Positions 24,885-35,051 are shown, numbered from the stretch's first letter. The stretch is 64,000 bases of DNA from Thermosynechococcaceae cyanobacterium MS004 (GCA_022402525.1 JAKRSB010000081.1:1-64000); one strand, 5' to 3'. The notes: generated by a model not told the origin, from the letters alone. Made by a program: numbers and translations.

Positions 24885-27365
24885 CTACTCCACAGCCTGG
24901 GGTAAAAGCTCCTGAGGCTGCTGTTGGGGCAGCACCAACACCTGCCCTTCTTCTCCAACGTCCACCGTGATGGCGTCTCCATCCGAGATCTTGCCCGTCA
25001 GAATCTCTTCTGCCAGACTATCTTCGAGCAGACGCATGATGGCGCGGCGCAGAGGTCTTGCACCATAGCTGGGGTTATACCCTTCTTCCACAAGGCGATC
25101 CTTAAATCGCTCTGTGACGTTGAGGTTGATATTTTTCTCTAGGAGACGCTTAAACACTTCAGCCAGAAGCAGATCGGCAATTTCCTTGACTTCAGGCTTC
25201 GTGAGCTGACGGAAGACAATGATCTCATCCAGACGATTCAGGAACTCTGGCCGGAAGTATTGCTTCAGCTCTTCGTTGACTAAAGAGCGAATTCGATTGT
25301 ACTGGGAATCCACTTCGCTGCCGCCAAAGTCAAAGCCAAGGCCACCGCCCCCCTTCTCAATCACTTTTGACCCAATGTTAGAGGTCATGATCAGCAGGGT
25401 GTTTTTGAAGTCTACGGTGCGTCCCTTGGCATCGGTCAGACGACCGTCTTCTAGGATTTGCAGCAGAAGATTAAACACATCCGGGTGCGCTTTTTCAATT
25501 TCGTCAAAGAGCACCACGGTGTAGGGACGTCGCCGGACTGCTTCGGTGAGCTGTCCGCCTTCGTTGTAGCCTACGTATCCGGGTGGGGAGCCAATGAGCT
25601 TCGAGACGGTGTGCCGCTCCATAAATTCGGACATATCCAGCCGAATCATGGAGTCTTCGGAGCCGAAGAAGTACGTCGCAAGGGCTTTGGTCAGCTCGGT
25701 TTTCCCGACTCCAGTGGGGCCAGAGAATATAAAGCTGGCGATCGGCCTGTTGGGGTTTTTGAGCCCAACCCTTGCCCGTCGAATGGCGCGAGAAATGGCC
25801 TTGACGGCTTCTTCTTGACCAATTAAGCGCTGGTGCAGGGTGTCTTCCATGTGCATCAGCTTTTCAGACTCGGATTCCGTAAGCTTACTCACGGGAACAC
25901 CTGTCCAAGAGGCCACGATGCCGGCAATATCCTCTTCTGTCACCACGGGGGATTCGCTATCGCCTTCGGTTTCCGTTGCGGCTTTTCGGGTCTGCGCAAT
26001 CACTTTGATCTCAGACTTGAGCTGCATTTCGCGATCGCGGAGTTCTCCTGCTTTATCAAAGTCTTGCCCACGGACAGCCTCATCTTTCTCGCGGAGTACC
26101 TGGCGCAACTCTTTGTCGAGTTCTTTTGCAGCGGGGGGCAATTGGGAGTTAATGAGCCGCACACGAGAGCCGGCTTCATCCATGAGGTCAATGGCCTTAT
26201 CTGGCAAGAACCGATCTGAGATATAGCGATCTGCAAGGGTTGCAGCAGCCTCTAGGGCTTCGTCAAGAATGCGGAGCTTGTGATGCTTCTCGTAGCGTTC
26301 CCGCAGTCCAAAGAGGATCTCGATGGTTTCATCCACGGAGGGTTCACCCACCATGACGGGCTGGAACCGCCGCTCTAGGGCAGCATCCCGCTCGATGTGC
26401 TTGCGATATTCATCGAGGGTGGTGGCACCGATGCACTGGAGTTCGCCACGGGCTAGGGCGGGCTTCAGGATGTTTGCGGCGTCGATCGCCCCTTCAGCAG
26501 CACCTGCACCAATCAGGGTATGAACCTCATCAATGACCAGGATAACGTTGGAGGCCTGACGAATTTCGTCCATGATTTTTTTGAGGCGCTCTTCAAATTC
26601 ACCTCGATACTTGGTGCCAGCAACCAGCAGACCAATGTCCAGGGTGACAACGCGCTTATCTTCTAGGATGTCAGGAATGTCCGCATTGGCAATCCGCTGC
26701 GCCAAGCCCTCTGCGATCGCCGTTTTGCCGACCCCAGGCTCCCCAATCAAGACCGGATTATTTTTGGTGCGGCGACCCAAAATCTGAATCACGCGCTCAA
26801 TTTCTTTTTGACGGCCAACAACCGGGTCAAGCTTGCCGTCTAGAGCCATTTGAGTCAGGTTTGCGCCAAACTCATCTAACGTTGGCGTCTTCGTGCGGCC
26901 GGAACTACCGCCGCCGGCAGAGACTTCAGCCGTCTCGCCCAGCATGCGAATAACTTGGGTTCTCACCTTAGACAGATCAACCCCTAGGTTTTCCAATACC
27001 CTAGCAGCAACGCCCTCACCCTCACGGATTAGGCCAAGCAGCAGGTGCTCTGTGCCGATATAATTGTGGCCCAGCTGGCGCGCCTCCTCTAGAGACAGCT
27101 CCAAAACCCGCTTTGCCCTTGGCGTAAACGGAATTTCGACCGCCACAAAGCCAGAGCCACGTCCAATAATTTTTTCAACCTCAACACGGGCGTCTTTAAG
27201 GTTGACACCCATAGATTTCAGCACCTTGGCAGCGACGCCTGTACCTTCTCCAATCAAGCCCAATAGAATTTGCTCTGTCCCAACAAAGTTATGCCCCAAT
27301 CGGCGAGCCTCCTCTTGGGCCAGCATGATAACTTTGATGGCTTTTTCAGTGAAGCGTTCAAACAT
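24885..27365 (-). CDS. clpC: ATP-dependent Clp protease ATPase subunit ClpC
   Basis: ClpC unfolds proteins for the ClpP-type protease in the cytoplasm. Two N-terminal Clp repeats (about 1-145; [20 protein letters not shown] and [20 protein letters not shown]) come first. The first AAA+ domain has GEPGVGKT near 207, a UVR-like linker ([18 protein letters not shown]) follows near 430, and the second AAA+ domain has GPTGVGKT near 550. The ClpP-contact loop [11 protein letters not shown] is present. At 826 residues it is full length and very like cyanobacterial and plastid ClpC. Confidence 0.97.
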   Translation of the reverse strand: MFERFTEKAIKVIMLAQEEARRLGHNFVGTEQILLGLIGEGTGVAAKVLKSMGVNLKDARVEVEKIIGRGSGFVAVEIPFTPRAKRVLELSLEEARQLGHNYIGTEHLLLGLIREGEGVAARVLENLGVDLSKVRTQVIRMLGETAEVSAGGGSSGRTKTPTLDEFGANLTQMALDGKLDPVVGRQKEIERVIQILGRRTKNNPVLIGEPGVGKTAIAEGLAQRIANADIPDILEDKRVVTLDIGLLVAGTKYRGEFEERLKKIMDEIRQASNVILVIDEVHTLIGAGAAEGAIDAANILKPALARGELQCIGATTLDEYRKHIERDAALERRFQPVMVGEPSVDETIEILFGLRERYEKHHKLRILDEALEAAATLADRYISDRFLPDKAIDLMDEAGSRVRLINSQLPPAAKELDKELRQVLREKDEAVRGQDFDKAGELRDREMQLKSEIKVIAQTRKAATETEGDSESPVVTEEDIAGIVASWTGVPVSKLTESESEKLMHMEDTLHQRLIGQEEAVKAISRAIRRARVGLKNPNRPIASFIFSGPTGVGKTELTKALATYFFGSEDSMIRLDMSEFMERHTVSKLIGSPPGYVGYNEGGQLTEAVRRRPYTVVLFDEIEKAHPDVFNLLLQILEDGRLTDAKGRTVDFKNTLLIMTSNIGSKVIEKGGGGLGFDFGGSEVDSQYNRIRSLVNEELKQYFRPEFLNRLDEIIVFRQLTKPEVKEIADLLLAEVFKRLLEKNINLNVTERFKDRLVEEGYNPSYGARPLRRAIMRLLEDSLAEEILTGKISDGDAITVDVGEEGQVLVLPQQQPQELLPQAVE

Positions 27366-27754
27366 AGCCTTTACCCACTGCCTGCTGGTAAACCGATATT
27401 AACACAAAGGACTATTGCAAACCGTGTGAAGGGGTTGTCAATAAAGGCGTTAAGGTTCGTTCTAGATGGTCTTGACTTTTAAGAGATCTAGCGAAATGCT
27501 GCGTCTCAAAACATTGAGTTCAACGGGTTGAGGCCAATGCCTTATCAACGCCTTAATCAATGCCTTAAAGATTAGACACGAATCTAACACAGACTTAACG
27601 CTCTTAAAAACCAATTGTAGGCGCTCTTAAGAAGAAGTGGGGGCTGAATTGAGAGCAAAAAGAGCGGTTTGTACACTCCCCACGGGTGCAATATCCCTAC
27701 TGACGGCTATTCTCCCTACGGTATGCTAGGCTTCTGGCCCATCGGTTTGGCCGA
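27366..27754. other. 389-bp spacer between rimI and clpC
   Basis: No gene is recognised. It contains a loose 11-12-bp tandem run (CAATGCCTTAT, CAACGCCTTAAT, CAATGCCTTAA near 27535-27570) and should hold the clpC promoter on the minus strand. No clear terminator for rimI was needed, as rimI reads away from its start toward this spacer. Confidence 0.4.
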
Positions 27755-28450
27755 TCAGTCTGGGTGAGCCAACTGCCAAGACTGCTTTGCCCAGCGCGCT
27801 TTCAGGATTTGCCAGTGCTGATTACGCTGTTGCTGGAAGCATTCAGACTGCAGTCCCGATCGCCAAAGAATGAGTGCGTCTTCAGCATCGCGGGTTGAGC
27901 CGCGCTCTGAACGCCTCGCTGAACCACCCTCAACGTGAGGCGTGCTGTAGTAGCCCGGTCGTCGCCCTGCGGTTTTAAAGCCCAGTTTTTCGTAAAGGGC
28001 GATCGCCCCTGAATTAGCGGCGTTAACTTCCAGGGTGGCGTAGTGAGAACCGCGATCGCGAGCACAGTCCAGCAGCCCCAGCAACAGCGCCAAACCGAAA
28101 CCTTGGTGCCGGAGTTCGGGATGCACCGCCAATAAGACAATATGGGCCTCATCCAGAATTGACCAGGCACACCCAACCCCCCATAGCGGGATCTGGAGCG
28201 GCATTGAGGAGGCCATAGAAGACGAACTTAAAGGCTGCGTCCCTTGTGCCTGAACTTGTGTCTGAATTTGTGCCTGAACTTGTGCCTGAACCTCCTGTGC
28301 TGGCCAGATTCCTAATAGATCGCTACTGGGCTTTTGCATTTCCTGTAGATAGCTCTCTGCTGTCCAAAGCCCTCCCAAGGTTACTTGGTCTAGGGCAACA
28401 GCGGCAGATCGTAAGCGCTCAGGCAAGGCATTGAGGTCAAGGGAAATCAC
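27755..28450 (-). CDS. rimI: GNAT acetyltransferase, RimI-like
   Basis: The protein carries a GNAT fold with the acetyl-CoA motif in VHPELRHQGFGLALLLGLLD and a following NSGAIALYEKLGFKTAGRRP segment typical of RimI, which acetylates the N-terminus of ribosomal protein S18. A Gln/Val/Ala-rich repeat (VQAQVQAQIQTQVQAQ, near residues 53-70) from a 12-bp DNA repeat is inserted near the N-terminal part, and the C-terminus has about 60 extra residues. At 231 residues it is longer than the usual 150-190. The symbol is by resemblance; other N-acetyltransferases share these motifs. Confidence 0.78.
   Translation of the reverse strand: MISLDLNALPERLRSAAVALDQVTLGGLWTAESYLQEMQKPSSDLLGIWPAQEVQAQVQAQIQTQVQAQGTQPLSSSSMASSMPLQIPLWGVGCAWSILDEAHIVLLAVHPELRHQGFGLALLLGLLDCARDRGSHYATLEVNAANSGAIALYEKLGFKTAGRRPGYYSTPHVEGGSARRSERGSTRDAEDALILWRSGLQSECFQQQRNQHWQILKARWAKQSWQLAHPD
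28245..28292. repeat. 12-bp tandem array inside rimI, four units
   Basis: TGTGCCTGAACT, TGTGTCTGAATT, TGTGCCTGAACT and TGTGCCTGAACC follow each other exactly. On the minus strand they encode a QAQV-type tetrapeptide repeat in the RimI-like protein. Confidence 0.9.
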
Positions 28451-28858
28451 GGCTTTCTTTCGCGGGGCAGTGTATTTACAGCGCGCTTAGTTGCAGGCAG
28501 CTCATCCTACACCAAGACGTTAGCCTTAGATTAAGGCCCCAATTGACGCTTTAAATTTGGGAATGCATCCAGAACCGCCAAATTGTACACTGATAGGGTG
28601 ATGCACAAATGATGCACAAGATTTACGGCTTGCCTGTTGGCTCAACCACAGCTTAAAGGTAAGTCAACTTGCCCAAAAGTTGTCTGAAAAGTTTTCTAAG
28701 TTTCTGGTGAATCCGTTTACCGTATCAAGCTTTAGGGGCATCAAAATTCAGGCTTCATCAAAAGTCGGTATCAAAAGTCGGCATCAAACAGCATCAAACA
28801 TTAGACGTCATTTTATTGATTGAGTTAGTTGTAAGTTAGGCGTATAAGCTAGGCATAT
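28451..28858. other. 408-bp rimI-lysA divergent spacer with short repeats
   Basis: No gene is recognised. A run of CATCAAA-starting units (28739-28800, with two 13-bp copies CATCAAAAGTCGG and TATCAAAAGTCGG) and a 13-bp pair AAGTTAGGCGTAT/AAGCTAGGCATAT (about 28833-28858) lie just before the lysA start. The lysA promoter should be in the AT-rich part. Confidence 0.55.
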
Positions 28859-30277
28859 ATGGTAGTTGTCCAAGATTCAGCGCGCATCCAGGCTGGTGTA
28901 GACTTTTTGAGCGGTTCCACAGAGGGGCTGTCGCCCAATCAGTCTCTGCTGCCCCTCAGTGCTGAGGTGAATGGGAAAGGTGAGCTGGAGGTTGGTGGCT
29001 GCAGCGTGGTTGACCTTGTGCATCGGTATGGATCGCCCCTGTATATTTTGGACGAAGCCACGCTTAGAGCTGCAAGTCAGCAGTACCGAGAATTTTTAGC
29101 ACAATACTATCCAGGCCCAACCCAGGTCATCTATGCATCTAAGGCTTGGAGTTGCCTGGCGGTCTGCGCGATCGTGGCGAGTGAAGGAATTGGGCTGGAC
29201 GTGGTGTCTGGCGGCGAGCTGTATACGGGTTTGCAGGCTGGTGTTGACCCTGCCCAAATTTACTTCCACGGCAACAATAAATCGCTGGATGAGCTGGACT
29301 ATGCGCTCCAGGCCGGCGTGACGGTGATTGCAGACAACTGGCTTGAGTTGAAGTATCTTGCTGCCCTGGCCAAGCGCAATTCCGAGGGGACTGGAACGCC
29401 CCCACGGGTCATGCTACGGATTACCCCCGGGATTGAGTGCCATACCCACGAATATATTCGCACCGGCCACTTGGACAGTAAGTTTGGGTTTGACCCCAAC
29501 CAAATTCCAGAGGTGTTTCAGTTTGCACAACAAAACCCCCAAATTCAGTGGGTGGGGCTACATGCCCATATTGGCTCTCAAATTTTTGAGCTGAGACCCC
29601 ATGAAGATTTGACGGGCGTGATTGTGGACTGGCTAGTCACAGCCCAGGCTGCTGGTCTACCCATGACAGAGCTTAATGTAGGGGGTGGACTGGGGATCCG
29701 CTACACCGAGTCTGATGATCCTCCCAGCATTGAGGACTGGTGCCGCGTCATTGGCAACGGGATTGCTGCGGCCTGTCAAGCGCGATCGCTCCCGCTCCCC
29801 AAATTGTTGTGTGAGCCGGGTCGCTCTTTGGTGGGTACCGCCTGCGTCACGGCCTATCGTGTGGGCAGCAAAAAAGTTGTCCCCGACCTTCGCACCTATA
29901 TCTCAGTCGATGGCGGCATGTCCGATAACCCTAGGCCCATTACCTATCAGTCTCAATACCGAGCCGTCATTGCCAATCGGATGCAAGAGGCCGCAACGGA
30001 AACCGTCACCGTCGCAGGGAAGCACTGTGAGTCTGGCGACATTGTGCTAAAAGATGCCCAACTGCCCCCCACCGAACCTGAAGATATTTTGGTGGTGATG
30101 GATACCGGAGCCTATAACTACAGTATGGCCTCCAACTACAACCGCCTGTCTCGCCCTGCGGCGGTTCTCGTGAACCATGGGGAGGCAAATCTTATTCTGG
30201 AGCGAGAAACTTATGCAGACTTAGTCCGTCAAGATCGGCTTCCAGAGAGACTGAGATCACCCTTTACGACACCTTAA
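28859..30277 (+). CDS. lysA: Diaminopimelate decarboxylase
   Basis: LysA makes lysine from meso-diaminopimelate with pyridoxal phosphate. The cofactor lysine is K95 in VIYASKAWSC. Further family marks are HIGSQIF, the phosphate-binding GGGLGIRY, CEPGRSLVG and the C-terminal DTGAYNYSMASNYN. At 472 residues it has a longer N-terminus than most bacterial forms (about 45 residues before the fold starts), as in other cyanobacteria. It precedes cdaA and uppS on the same strand, 147 bp away. Confidence 0.95.
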   Translation: MVVVQDSARIQAGVDFLSGSTEGLSPNQSLLPLSAEVNGKGELEVGGCSVVDLVHRYGSPLYILDEATLRAASQQYREFLAQYYPGPTQVIYASKAWSCLAVCAIVASEGIGLDVVSGGELYTGLQAGVDPAQIYFHGNNKSLDELDYALQAGVTVIADNWLELKYLAALAKRNSEGTGTPPRVMLRITPGIECHTHEYIRTGHLDSKFGFDPNQIPEVFQFAQQNPQIQWVGLHAHIGSQIFELRPHEDLTGVIVDWLVTAQAAGLPMTELNVGGGLGIRYTESDDPPSIEDWCRVIGNGIAAACQARSLPLPKLLCEPGRSLVGTACVTAYRVGSKKVVPDLRTYISVDGGMSDNPRPITYQSQYRAVIANRMQEAATETVTVAGKHCESGDIVLKDAQLPPTEPEDILVVMDTGAYNYSMASNYNRLSRPAAVLVNHGEANLILERETYADLVRQDRLPERLRSPFTTP

Positions 30278-30328
30278 GCCCGTTATGAGCCAGTCATTCT
30301 GGCAGTTGTTTTGATTTTATCCTCATTC

Positions 30329-30356
30329 TTTGATCTCATCCCTTTGATCCCATCCT
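30329..30356. repeat. 14-bp tandem pair after lysA
   Basis: TTTGATCTCATCCC is followed directly by TTTGATCCCATCCT, and a looser copy precedes them. It lies about 50 bp after the lysA stop. A weak GCCAG/CTGGC hairpin at 30289-30303 with T-rich follow-up may be the lysA terminator. Confidence 0.6.
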
Positions 30357-30424
30357 AGGATGTCGTACTAGAGATATCATCAATTACGTCTGTTTACGTC
30401 AGCGCAGAAGGTTAGACCGGAGCA

Positions 30425-31339
30425 ATGGAAGGGTTAAAGCAATGGCTGGTTGACTATCACTGGAGTCAGTCCTTGCTGTTGCTGGTGGATGTGGGTCTGG
30501 TTTTGACCCTAACTTATATTGTGCTACTGGTGATTGCTGAGCGGCGTACCCTGTGGATGGTGCGGGGCTTTATCTTTTTGATGTTGGCGGCTGCGGTGAG
30601 CCAGCGACTGCGCCTGTCACTCTTGAGCTTTGTGCTGAACAATCTCGTCATTGGTTCGGCAGTGGCGATGGCTGTTATTCTTCAGTCTGAAGTCCGGCGA
30701 TTTCTAGAGCAGTTGGGTCGCGGCGAAATTTTAAGTTTGCTGCGCCCGATTCAGCAGGCGGTGCTCAGTCACGATAATGTTATTGGCGAAATTGTGGACG
30801 CTATTAAGGAGCTATCCCAGAACCGGACGGGAGCGCTCCTGATTTTGGAAACCACAAATAATCCCGTGGACGAGCGAGATTTCTCTGTTCCCGGCATTCG
30901 ACTCAATGCGGATGTCTCTTGTGAGCTGATTCAAAGCCTATTTCAGACGTCTACCCTACTTCATGATGGAGCTATTCTAATTCGAGGGTCTAAAGTGGTG
31001 GCGGCTGGCGTCATTTTACCGATCTCAGAACGGGACGCCTCCCGGCAGCTCGGCACCCGGCACCGTGCCGCGATGGGCATTACAGAGCGGGTAGATAACT
31101 GCCTCTGTATTGTTGTTTCAGAAGAAACGGGCTCAATTTCCCTGGCAGAGAAAGGAACACTAAATCGTCCATTAACTAGCAGTAAACTGAAGGAATTGCT
31201 AGAAGCTCGGCTCACGCTTTCGATTGATCGGGAGGCATCCAGCCCTGGTCTATGGCGGCTGGGGAATCGAATCGGTAAAAAAGGCTGGGGGATACTCTCT
31301 CGCTTCTTTCCATTTTTTGTGACGCGTAGAAAAAAATGA
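30425..31339 (+). CDS. cdaA: Diadenylate cyclase CdaA
   Basis: CdaA joins two ATP into the second messenger c-di-AMP at the plasma membrane. Three N-terminal transmembrane helices (about 16-38, 45-60 and 68-86) precede the DAC domain, whose catalytic motifs DGA (181-183) and RHR (212-214) are intact. The C-terminal tail after about residue 260 is basic. The stop codon overlaps the uppS start (ATGA), so the two are translationally coupled. c-di-AMP restrains potassium uptake and tunes cell-wall synthesis in other bacteria, which fits the neighbouring uppS and the kdp operon elsewhere in the window. Confidence 0.93.
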   Translation: MEGLKQWLVDYHWSQSLLLLVDVGLVLTLTYIVLLVIAERRTLWMVRGFIFLMLAAAVSQRLRLSLLSFVLNNLVIGSAVAMAVILQSEVRRFLEQLGRGEILSLLRPIQQAVLSHDNVIGEIVDAIKELSQNRTGALLILETTNNPVDERDFSVPGIRLNADVSCELIQSLFQTSTLLHDGAILIRGSKVVAAGVILPISERDASRQLGTRHRAAMGITERVDNCLCIVVSEETGSISLAEKGTLNRPLTSSKLKELLEARLTLSIDREASSPGLWRLGNRIGKKGWGILSRFFPFFVTRRKK

Positions 31340-32097
31340 CTTTGAATCCAACGGTTTTAGACGTTTTGCCCGCTGATCTGGACGTGCAGCGTCTCCCAAA
31401 GCACGTTGCGGTGATTATGGACGGCAATGGACGTTGGGCGCAGCGTCAGGGTTTACCCCGCTTTATGGGGCATCGTCGCGGTGTAGATACGCTAAAGCAG
31501 CTGCTCCGCTGCTGTAAGGACTGGGGGATTGAGGCGCTGACGGCCTATGCGTTTTCTACGGAAAACTGGGGGCGGCCGATGGCTGAGGTGGAATTTTTGA
31601 TGACGCTCTTTGAGCGGGTGCTCCGGCGCGAGCTTCAGGAGATGGTGGATGAGGGAGTGCAGATTCACTTTGTGGGGGATCTCCAGGCGCTGCCCAACTC
31701 TCTCCAGGAGGAAATTAATCGCGCGATGGTGGCAACCCAGCACAATACGAAAATTAAGTTTGTGGTGGCAACCAATTATGGGGGTCGTCGCGAAATTTTA
31801 CAGGCCTGTCGGGCGATCGCCCATAAGGTTCAGCAGGGGGAGCTAGCGCCGGAAGCCATTGATGAAGGAGTCTTTGAGCATCATCTCTACACCGCTGGAA
31901 TCAGCCATCCTGATCTCTTAATTCGTACCAGCGGTGAAATGCGGGTCAGCAATTTTTTGCTCTGGCAGGTGGCCTATGCCGAAATTTACGTGACCGATAT
32001 TCTTTGGCCAGATTTCAATCGCGCTGCCTTTCACTTAGCGCTCCATGACTACCAAAAACGTCACCGCCGTTTTGGCAAAGTTGAGCCAGAGGGGTAG
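31336..32097 (+). CDS. uppS: Isoprenyl (undecaprenyl diphosphate-type) transferase
   Basis: UppS extends farnesyl diphosphate to the long cis-polyprenyl carrier used for cell-wall and surface polysaccharides. The catalytic aspartate is D29 in [38 protein letters not shown] and [18 protein letters not shown] are the other signatures. The 253 residues are typical. It overlaps cdaA by 4 bp. A 14-bp tandem duplication starts right after its stop codon. Confidence 0.95.
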   Translation: MTLNPTVLDVLPADLDVQRLPKHVAVIMDGNGRWAQRQGLPRFMGHRRGVDTLKQLLRCCKDWGIEALTAYAFSTENWGRPMAEVEFLMTLFERVLRRELQEMVDEGVQIHFVGDLQALPNSLQEEINRAMVATQHNTKIKFVVATNYGGRREILQACRAIAHKVQQGELAPEAIDEGVFEHHLYTAGISHPDLLIRTSGEMRVSNFLLWQVAYAEIYVTDILWPDFNRAAFHLALHDYQKRHRRFGKVEPEG

Positions 32098-32098
32098 G

Positions 32099-32126
32099 CT
32101 CCAAGGCTGAAACTCCAAGGCTTGAG
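32099..32126. repeat. 14-bp tandem pair directly after uppS stop
   Basis: CTCCAAGGCTGAAA (32099-32112) is followed by CTCCAAGGCTTGAG (32113-32126). The first base lies two positions after the uppS stop codon. Confidence 0.75.
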
Positions 32127-32188
32127 GGATGAAAATCTTGTGTTTTGGAATTTCAGGGTTCCAAACAAGCCTCCTGAGGGGAGAGCTG

Positions 32189-32467
32189 CTAGGGGCCTGC
32201 GAAGATGGCGTTCTCTACATCCTGGCGGCTCAGAGAATACTTAAAGTTTCGGCGCAGGGTTGAGGACTGATCCTGAGGATTTTGGTAGAGGATGGAAAGC
32301 TCCTCAATCTCTAGGCGAATTTCGGCTGACCAAGTGGGATACTTAGCGTGCCAAAGATGAAGTTCTTCTGAGTCTCGCTCACAGCCAAGATCCCGAAGCC
32401 AGTGTTCCAGATCGGGCAGGGTATGGTTGTAGAGCGGCGTTTCTGATTTTGGTAGAGAGGAAGCCAT
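32189..32467 (-). CDS. DUF3143 family protein
   Basis: The 92-residue protein matches the cyanobacterial DUF3143 family: an N-terminal SETPLYNHTLPDLEHWLRDL, a central WSAEIRLEIEELSILYQ strand-helix, and the conserved end FKYSLSRQDVENAIFAGP. No function is established for the family. ATG 32467 (MASSLPK) is preferred to the upstream ATG 32479, since homologues start near here. It has no membrane segment and is a single gene convergent with uppS. Confidence 0.85.
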   Translation of the reverse strand: MASSLPKSETPLYNHTLPDLEHWLRDLGCERDSEELHLWHAKYPTWSAEIRLEIEELSILYQNPQDQSSTLRRNFKYSLSRQDVENAIFAGP

Positions 32468-32637
32468 ACGGTAGAACAATGATTCAGGTCTAGACTAGGG
32501 CGTGATGTTAATGATCAAAAGACCTCAAGCATTCAAGAACCAGCCAGCAGCCAATGGGTTGGAATAGATGACTGGGCTTGAGGGCAATGGGACGAGGATT
32601 AAGTCTAAAGGACTCGTCCTAAAAGACTAATCGCAAC

Positions 32638-33498
32638 TCAGCCTGCCTTGGGAGAACCCAGTACGGCACGGGATGAGTCTTTAGATTGAGTCTCTGGACG
32701 AGCCAAAAAGGTCTGACGCTTCTTTATTATGCCTGAATCCTTCTGAGGTAAAGTAGTTAGCGCCTTCATGGGGGTTGAGTTAGGGGGAAACGAGTTAGGG
32801 GGCATTGACTTAGGGGGCAACGACTTCGTGGACGCCGATTTGCTTACCGCTGATTTGCTTACCATTGACTTCTTCTCCATTGATGTGCCAGCCATCGACT
32901 TCTGCGCCATTGGTGTATTCGCTACGGACTGAGGTGAAGCAGGCTGGGCTGTTGTTTGAGAGAGGGTTGGGGGTAAGTTCGGCTGCGGTATTGATGCTTT
33001 CTCTAGCGCCACTGGGAGAGCAGTCAGCACCATTTCACCCCGCGCAATCCCCAGAATCAGCGCCAGGACTAGACAAGCGACAAAGGTAAAGCCCAGAAGA
33101 AAGAGCGCAAATAGCTCGCCTGGGGACAGGGGGCGCTCTTGGGGGCCAGTGTAGACCCCCGCAGACTTGGTGCGCACTCCGGCGGCCATAGCTTTTTCAG
33201 AGGGTGGTATGAAGCGATCGCCTGTGGAAGAGAGCCATAGGTTGTAGCGCGATCGCTGCTCTGGGTTGCCCAAGACGGCGTAGGCTTCATTGAGTTCACG
33301 AAATTTTTGCACAGCGGTCTCTGGGTTGAGGGCTGTGGTGTCTGGATGATACAGCTTACTTTTGAGGCGATAGGCTTTACGAACTTCCTCCGCCGTAGCC
33401 GTTGATGGAATATCCAGCCATTGATAGTAGGTGCCGCTGGAGCCTAGTCGCTGGCCAGAGCGTTGTGGTGAATCTTCTCTAAACTGTTCCTGACCCAC
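32638..33498 (-). CDS. J-domain membrane protein with pentapeptide repeats
   Basis: Residues about 23-85 form a DnaJ-type J domain with the HPD motif at 51-53, which should stimulate an Hsp70 (DnaK). A single transmembrane helix lies near 128-150 (LFALFLLGFTFVACLVLALI). The C-terminal part is low-complexity and includes about nine imperfect pentapeptides of KSMxx type (KSMAG, TSMEK, KSMVS, KSAVS, KSLPP and others) encoded by a 15-bp DNA array. The protein would thus be a membrane-anchored co-chaperone with a flexible Ser/Lys/Pro tail. No zinc or glycine-rich DnaJ domains follow. A 16-bp tandem array sits 10 bp upstream of the start. Confidence 0.82.
   Translation of the reverse strand: MGQEQFREDSPQRSGQRLGSSGTYYQWLDIPSTATAEEVRKAYRLKSKLYHPDTTALNPETAVQKFRELNEAYAVLGNPEQRSRYNLWLSSTGDRFIPPSEKAMAAGVRTKSAGVYTGPQERPLSPGELFALFLLGFTFVACLVLALILGIARGEMVLTALPVALEKASIPQPNLPPTLSQTTAQPASPQSVANTPMAQKSMAGTSMEKKSMVSKSAVSKSASTKSLPPKSMPPNSFPPNSTPMKALTTLPQKDSGIIKKRQTFLARPETQSKDSSRAVLGSPKAG
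32767..32916. repeat. Ten-unit 15-bp array inside the J-domain gene
   Basis: Exact 15-bp steps can be read from 32767, including AGGGGGAAACGAGTT, AGGGGGCATTGACTT and AGGGGGCAACGACTT, then GCTTACCGCTGATTT and GCTTACCATTGACTT. On the minus strand they encode the KSMPP/KSMVS-type pentapeptides. Confidence 0.9.
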
Positions 33499-33507
33499 AA
33501 CAATGTT

Positions 33508-33555
33508 CCTAAAAGTGCTTGTGCCTAAAAGTGCCTGTGCCTAAAAGTGCCTAAC
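33508..33555. repeat. Three-unit 16-bp array before the J-domain gene
   Basis: CCTAAAAGTGCTTGTG, CCTAAAAGTGCCTGTG and CCTAAAAGTGCCTAAC follow each other exactly, ending about 10 bases from the start codon at 33498 (minus strand). They would form the gene's untranslated leader. Confidence 0.9.
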
Positions 33556-33664
33556 CCACGGCTTTTATTGTAGACATGGGTCTAGGCTCATGGCTAGGCT
33601 CACTCAGGACGAGGGGGGGCTGCCATTAATCGCGACAAATAATCGCGACAAAAATCGCTGCGAA

Positions 33665-33698
33665 ATAGCCCCAAGCTGCGATCGCGGCTTGGGGCTAT
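33665..33698 (-). terminator. Probable terminator of pilC around a HIP1 site
   Basis: ATAGCCCCAAGC (33665-33676) and GCTTGGGGCTAT (33687-33698) are exact complements around a GCGATCGC octamer, 45 bp after the pilC stop. Only a short TTTC follows on the minus strand, so termination efficiency is uncertain. Confidence 0.6.
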
Positions 33699-33742
33699 GG
33701 ATTGGATTGAACTGCTGTAAACGGAAGGCGGAAGTAAGCTTC

Positions 33743-34972
33743 TTACTTGACCAGCTCGAAGACTTGGAACATGGGTAGGTACATGGCCACCAGAATAGAG
33801 CCGACCATGCCGCCCAGCACCACAATCATAATGGGTTCCATGATGCTGGTCATGGCTTTCACGGCCTGCTCCACTTCATCTTCGTAAAAGTCAGCAACCT
33901 TCATCAGCATCTTGTCAATTTCGCCCGTCTCTTCCCCCACGTTGATCATTTGGGTTGCCAAGACCGGAAACACTTTTTCTTTCTGAAGGGCAAGGCTGAG
34001 CATTCCGCCCCCTGTGACCTCTCGACGGGCCTCATCGATCGCGTTGGAGATAATCTGATTGCCCGCAGTATCTCGCACAATCTCTAGCGCCATTAAGATG
34101 GGCACCCCAGAGCGTGAGAGAGAGCCAAAAGTTCGGCAAAAGCGAGCAACGGCTGTTTTTTGAATCAGATCTCCAAACAAGGGCAGCTTTAAGGAGATGC
34201 GGTCAATGGTTTCGCGGCCCGTGCGGGTTTGGTAGTACTTACGAAAGCCAAAGACCAGACCAATGACAAAAATCAAGAAAGTGATGCCGTACTGAGGGGT
34301 GCGTAAAAATTCGCTCAGGTTCACCAAAGCCTGGGTAAAGGCCGGAAGCTGGCCGCCGAGCTGTTTAAAGATCCCGTCAAACACCGGAATTAGGAAAATA
34401 ACCATCCCAAAAAAGATCGTGACGGCAATCAGGCTCACCACGACGGGGTAGGCCAGGGCGGACTTGATTTGGTTGTTGAGGCGGGTCTGATCTTCTAGAA
34501 GCTTCGAGAGGCGGTTGAGCACTTCATCCAGCACCCCACCCGTTTCTCCAGCCTGCACCATCGCCACATACAGGTTGTCAAAGGCTTGAGGATGCGATCG
34601 CATTGCTTCAGAAAGGCTCATCCCCTGCTGCACATCGGCATTAATTTCCAGCAGGATTTTTTTGAACGTCTTATTGGTGCACTGATCGGCCATCACGCCC
34701 AGCCCGCGCACCATCGCCACCCCTGCATTGACCAGTGCAGCAAACTGGCGCGAGAAAATCGCTTTATCTTTAACCTTGATAGAAGAAGGAAGGTTGAGAT
34801 TGAGGTCTGCTAAGTCAACATTGAGCGAAAACCCCTGGTTTTCGCTCACGTCTAGAACTTGGAGGCCCTGACGCTGTACGGAAGTACGCGCCTCTCTAGG
34901 GGAACTAGCGTTGACTTTCTGACTCGTTCGCTTTCCACTTGCATTTCGTGAACGAACAACGTAAGTAGGCAT
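33743..34972 (-). CDS. pilC: Type IV pilus inner-membrane platform protein
   Basis: PilC is the membrane platform on which the PilB and PilT motors act. It has the GspF/PilC double-domain layout: a basic N-terminal region, then FSRQFAALVNAGVAMVRGLG with the helix NAGVAMV, a central transmembrane pair (about 205-225 and 255-275), and a second copy FCRTFGSLSRSGVPILMALEI, ending with a transmembrane helix at SIMEPIMIVVLGGMVGSILV. The 409 residues are full length. It is the last gene of pilB-pilT-pilC. Confidence 0.95.
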   Translation of the reverse strand: MPTYVVRSRNASGKRTSQKVNASSPREARTSVQRQGLQVLDVSENQGFSLNVDLADLNLNLPSSIKVKDKAIFSRQFAALVNAGVAMVRGLGVMADQCTNKTFKKILLEINADVQQGMSLSEAMRSHPQAFDNLYVAMVQAGETGGVLDEVLNRLSKLLEDQTRLNNQIKSALAYPVVVSLIAVTIFFGMVIFLIPVFDGIFKQLGGQLPAFTQALVNLSEFLRTPQYGITFLIFVIGLVFGFRKYYQTRTGRETIDRISLKLPLFGDLIQKTAVARFCRTFGSLSRSGVPILMALEIVRDTAGNQIISNAIDEARREVTGGGMLSLALQKEKVFPVLATQMINVGEETGEIDKMLMKVADFYEDEVEQAVKAMTSIMEPIMIVVLGGMVGSILVAMYLPMFQVFELVK

Positions 34973-35051
34973 ATAAAACTCTTAGGGCAGCAGTAAGGGA
35001 TAAGAAAGCAAGATGAGGGTAAAGGGCGACGATAATGATGACGATGAAAGG

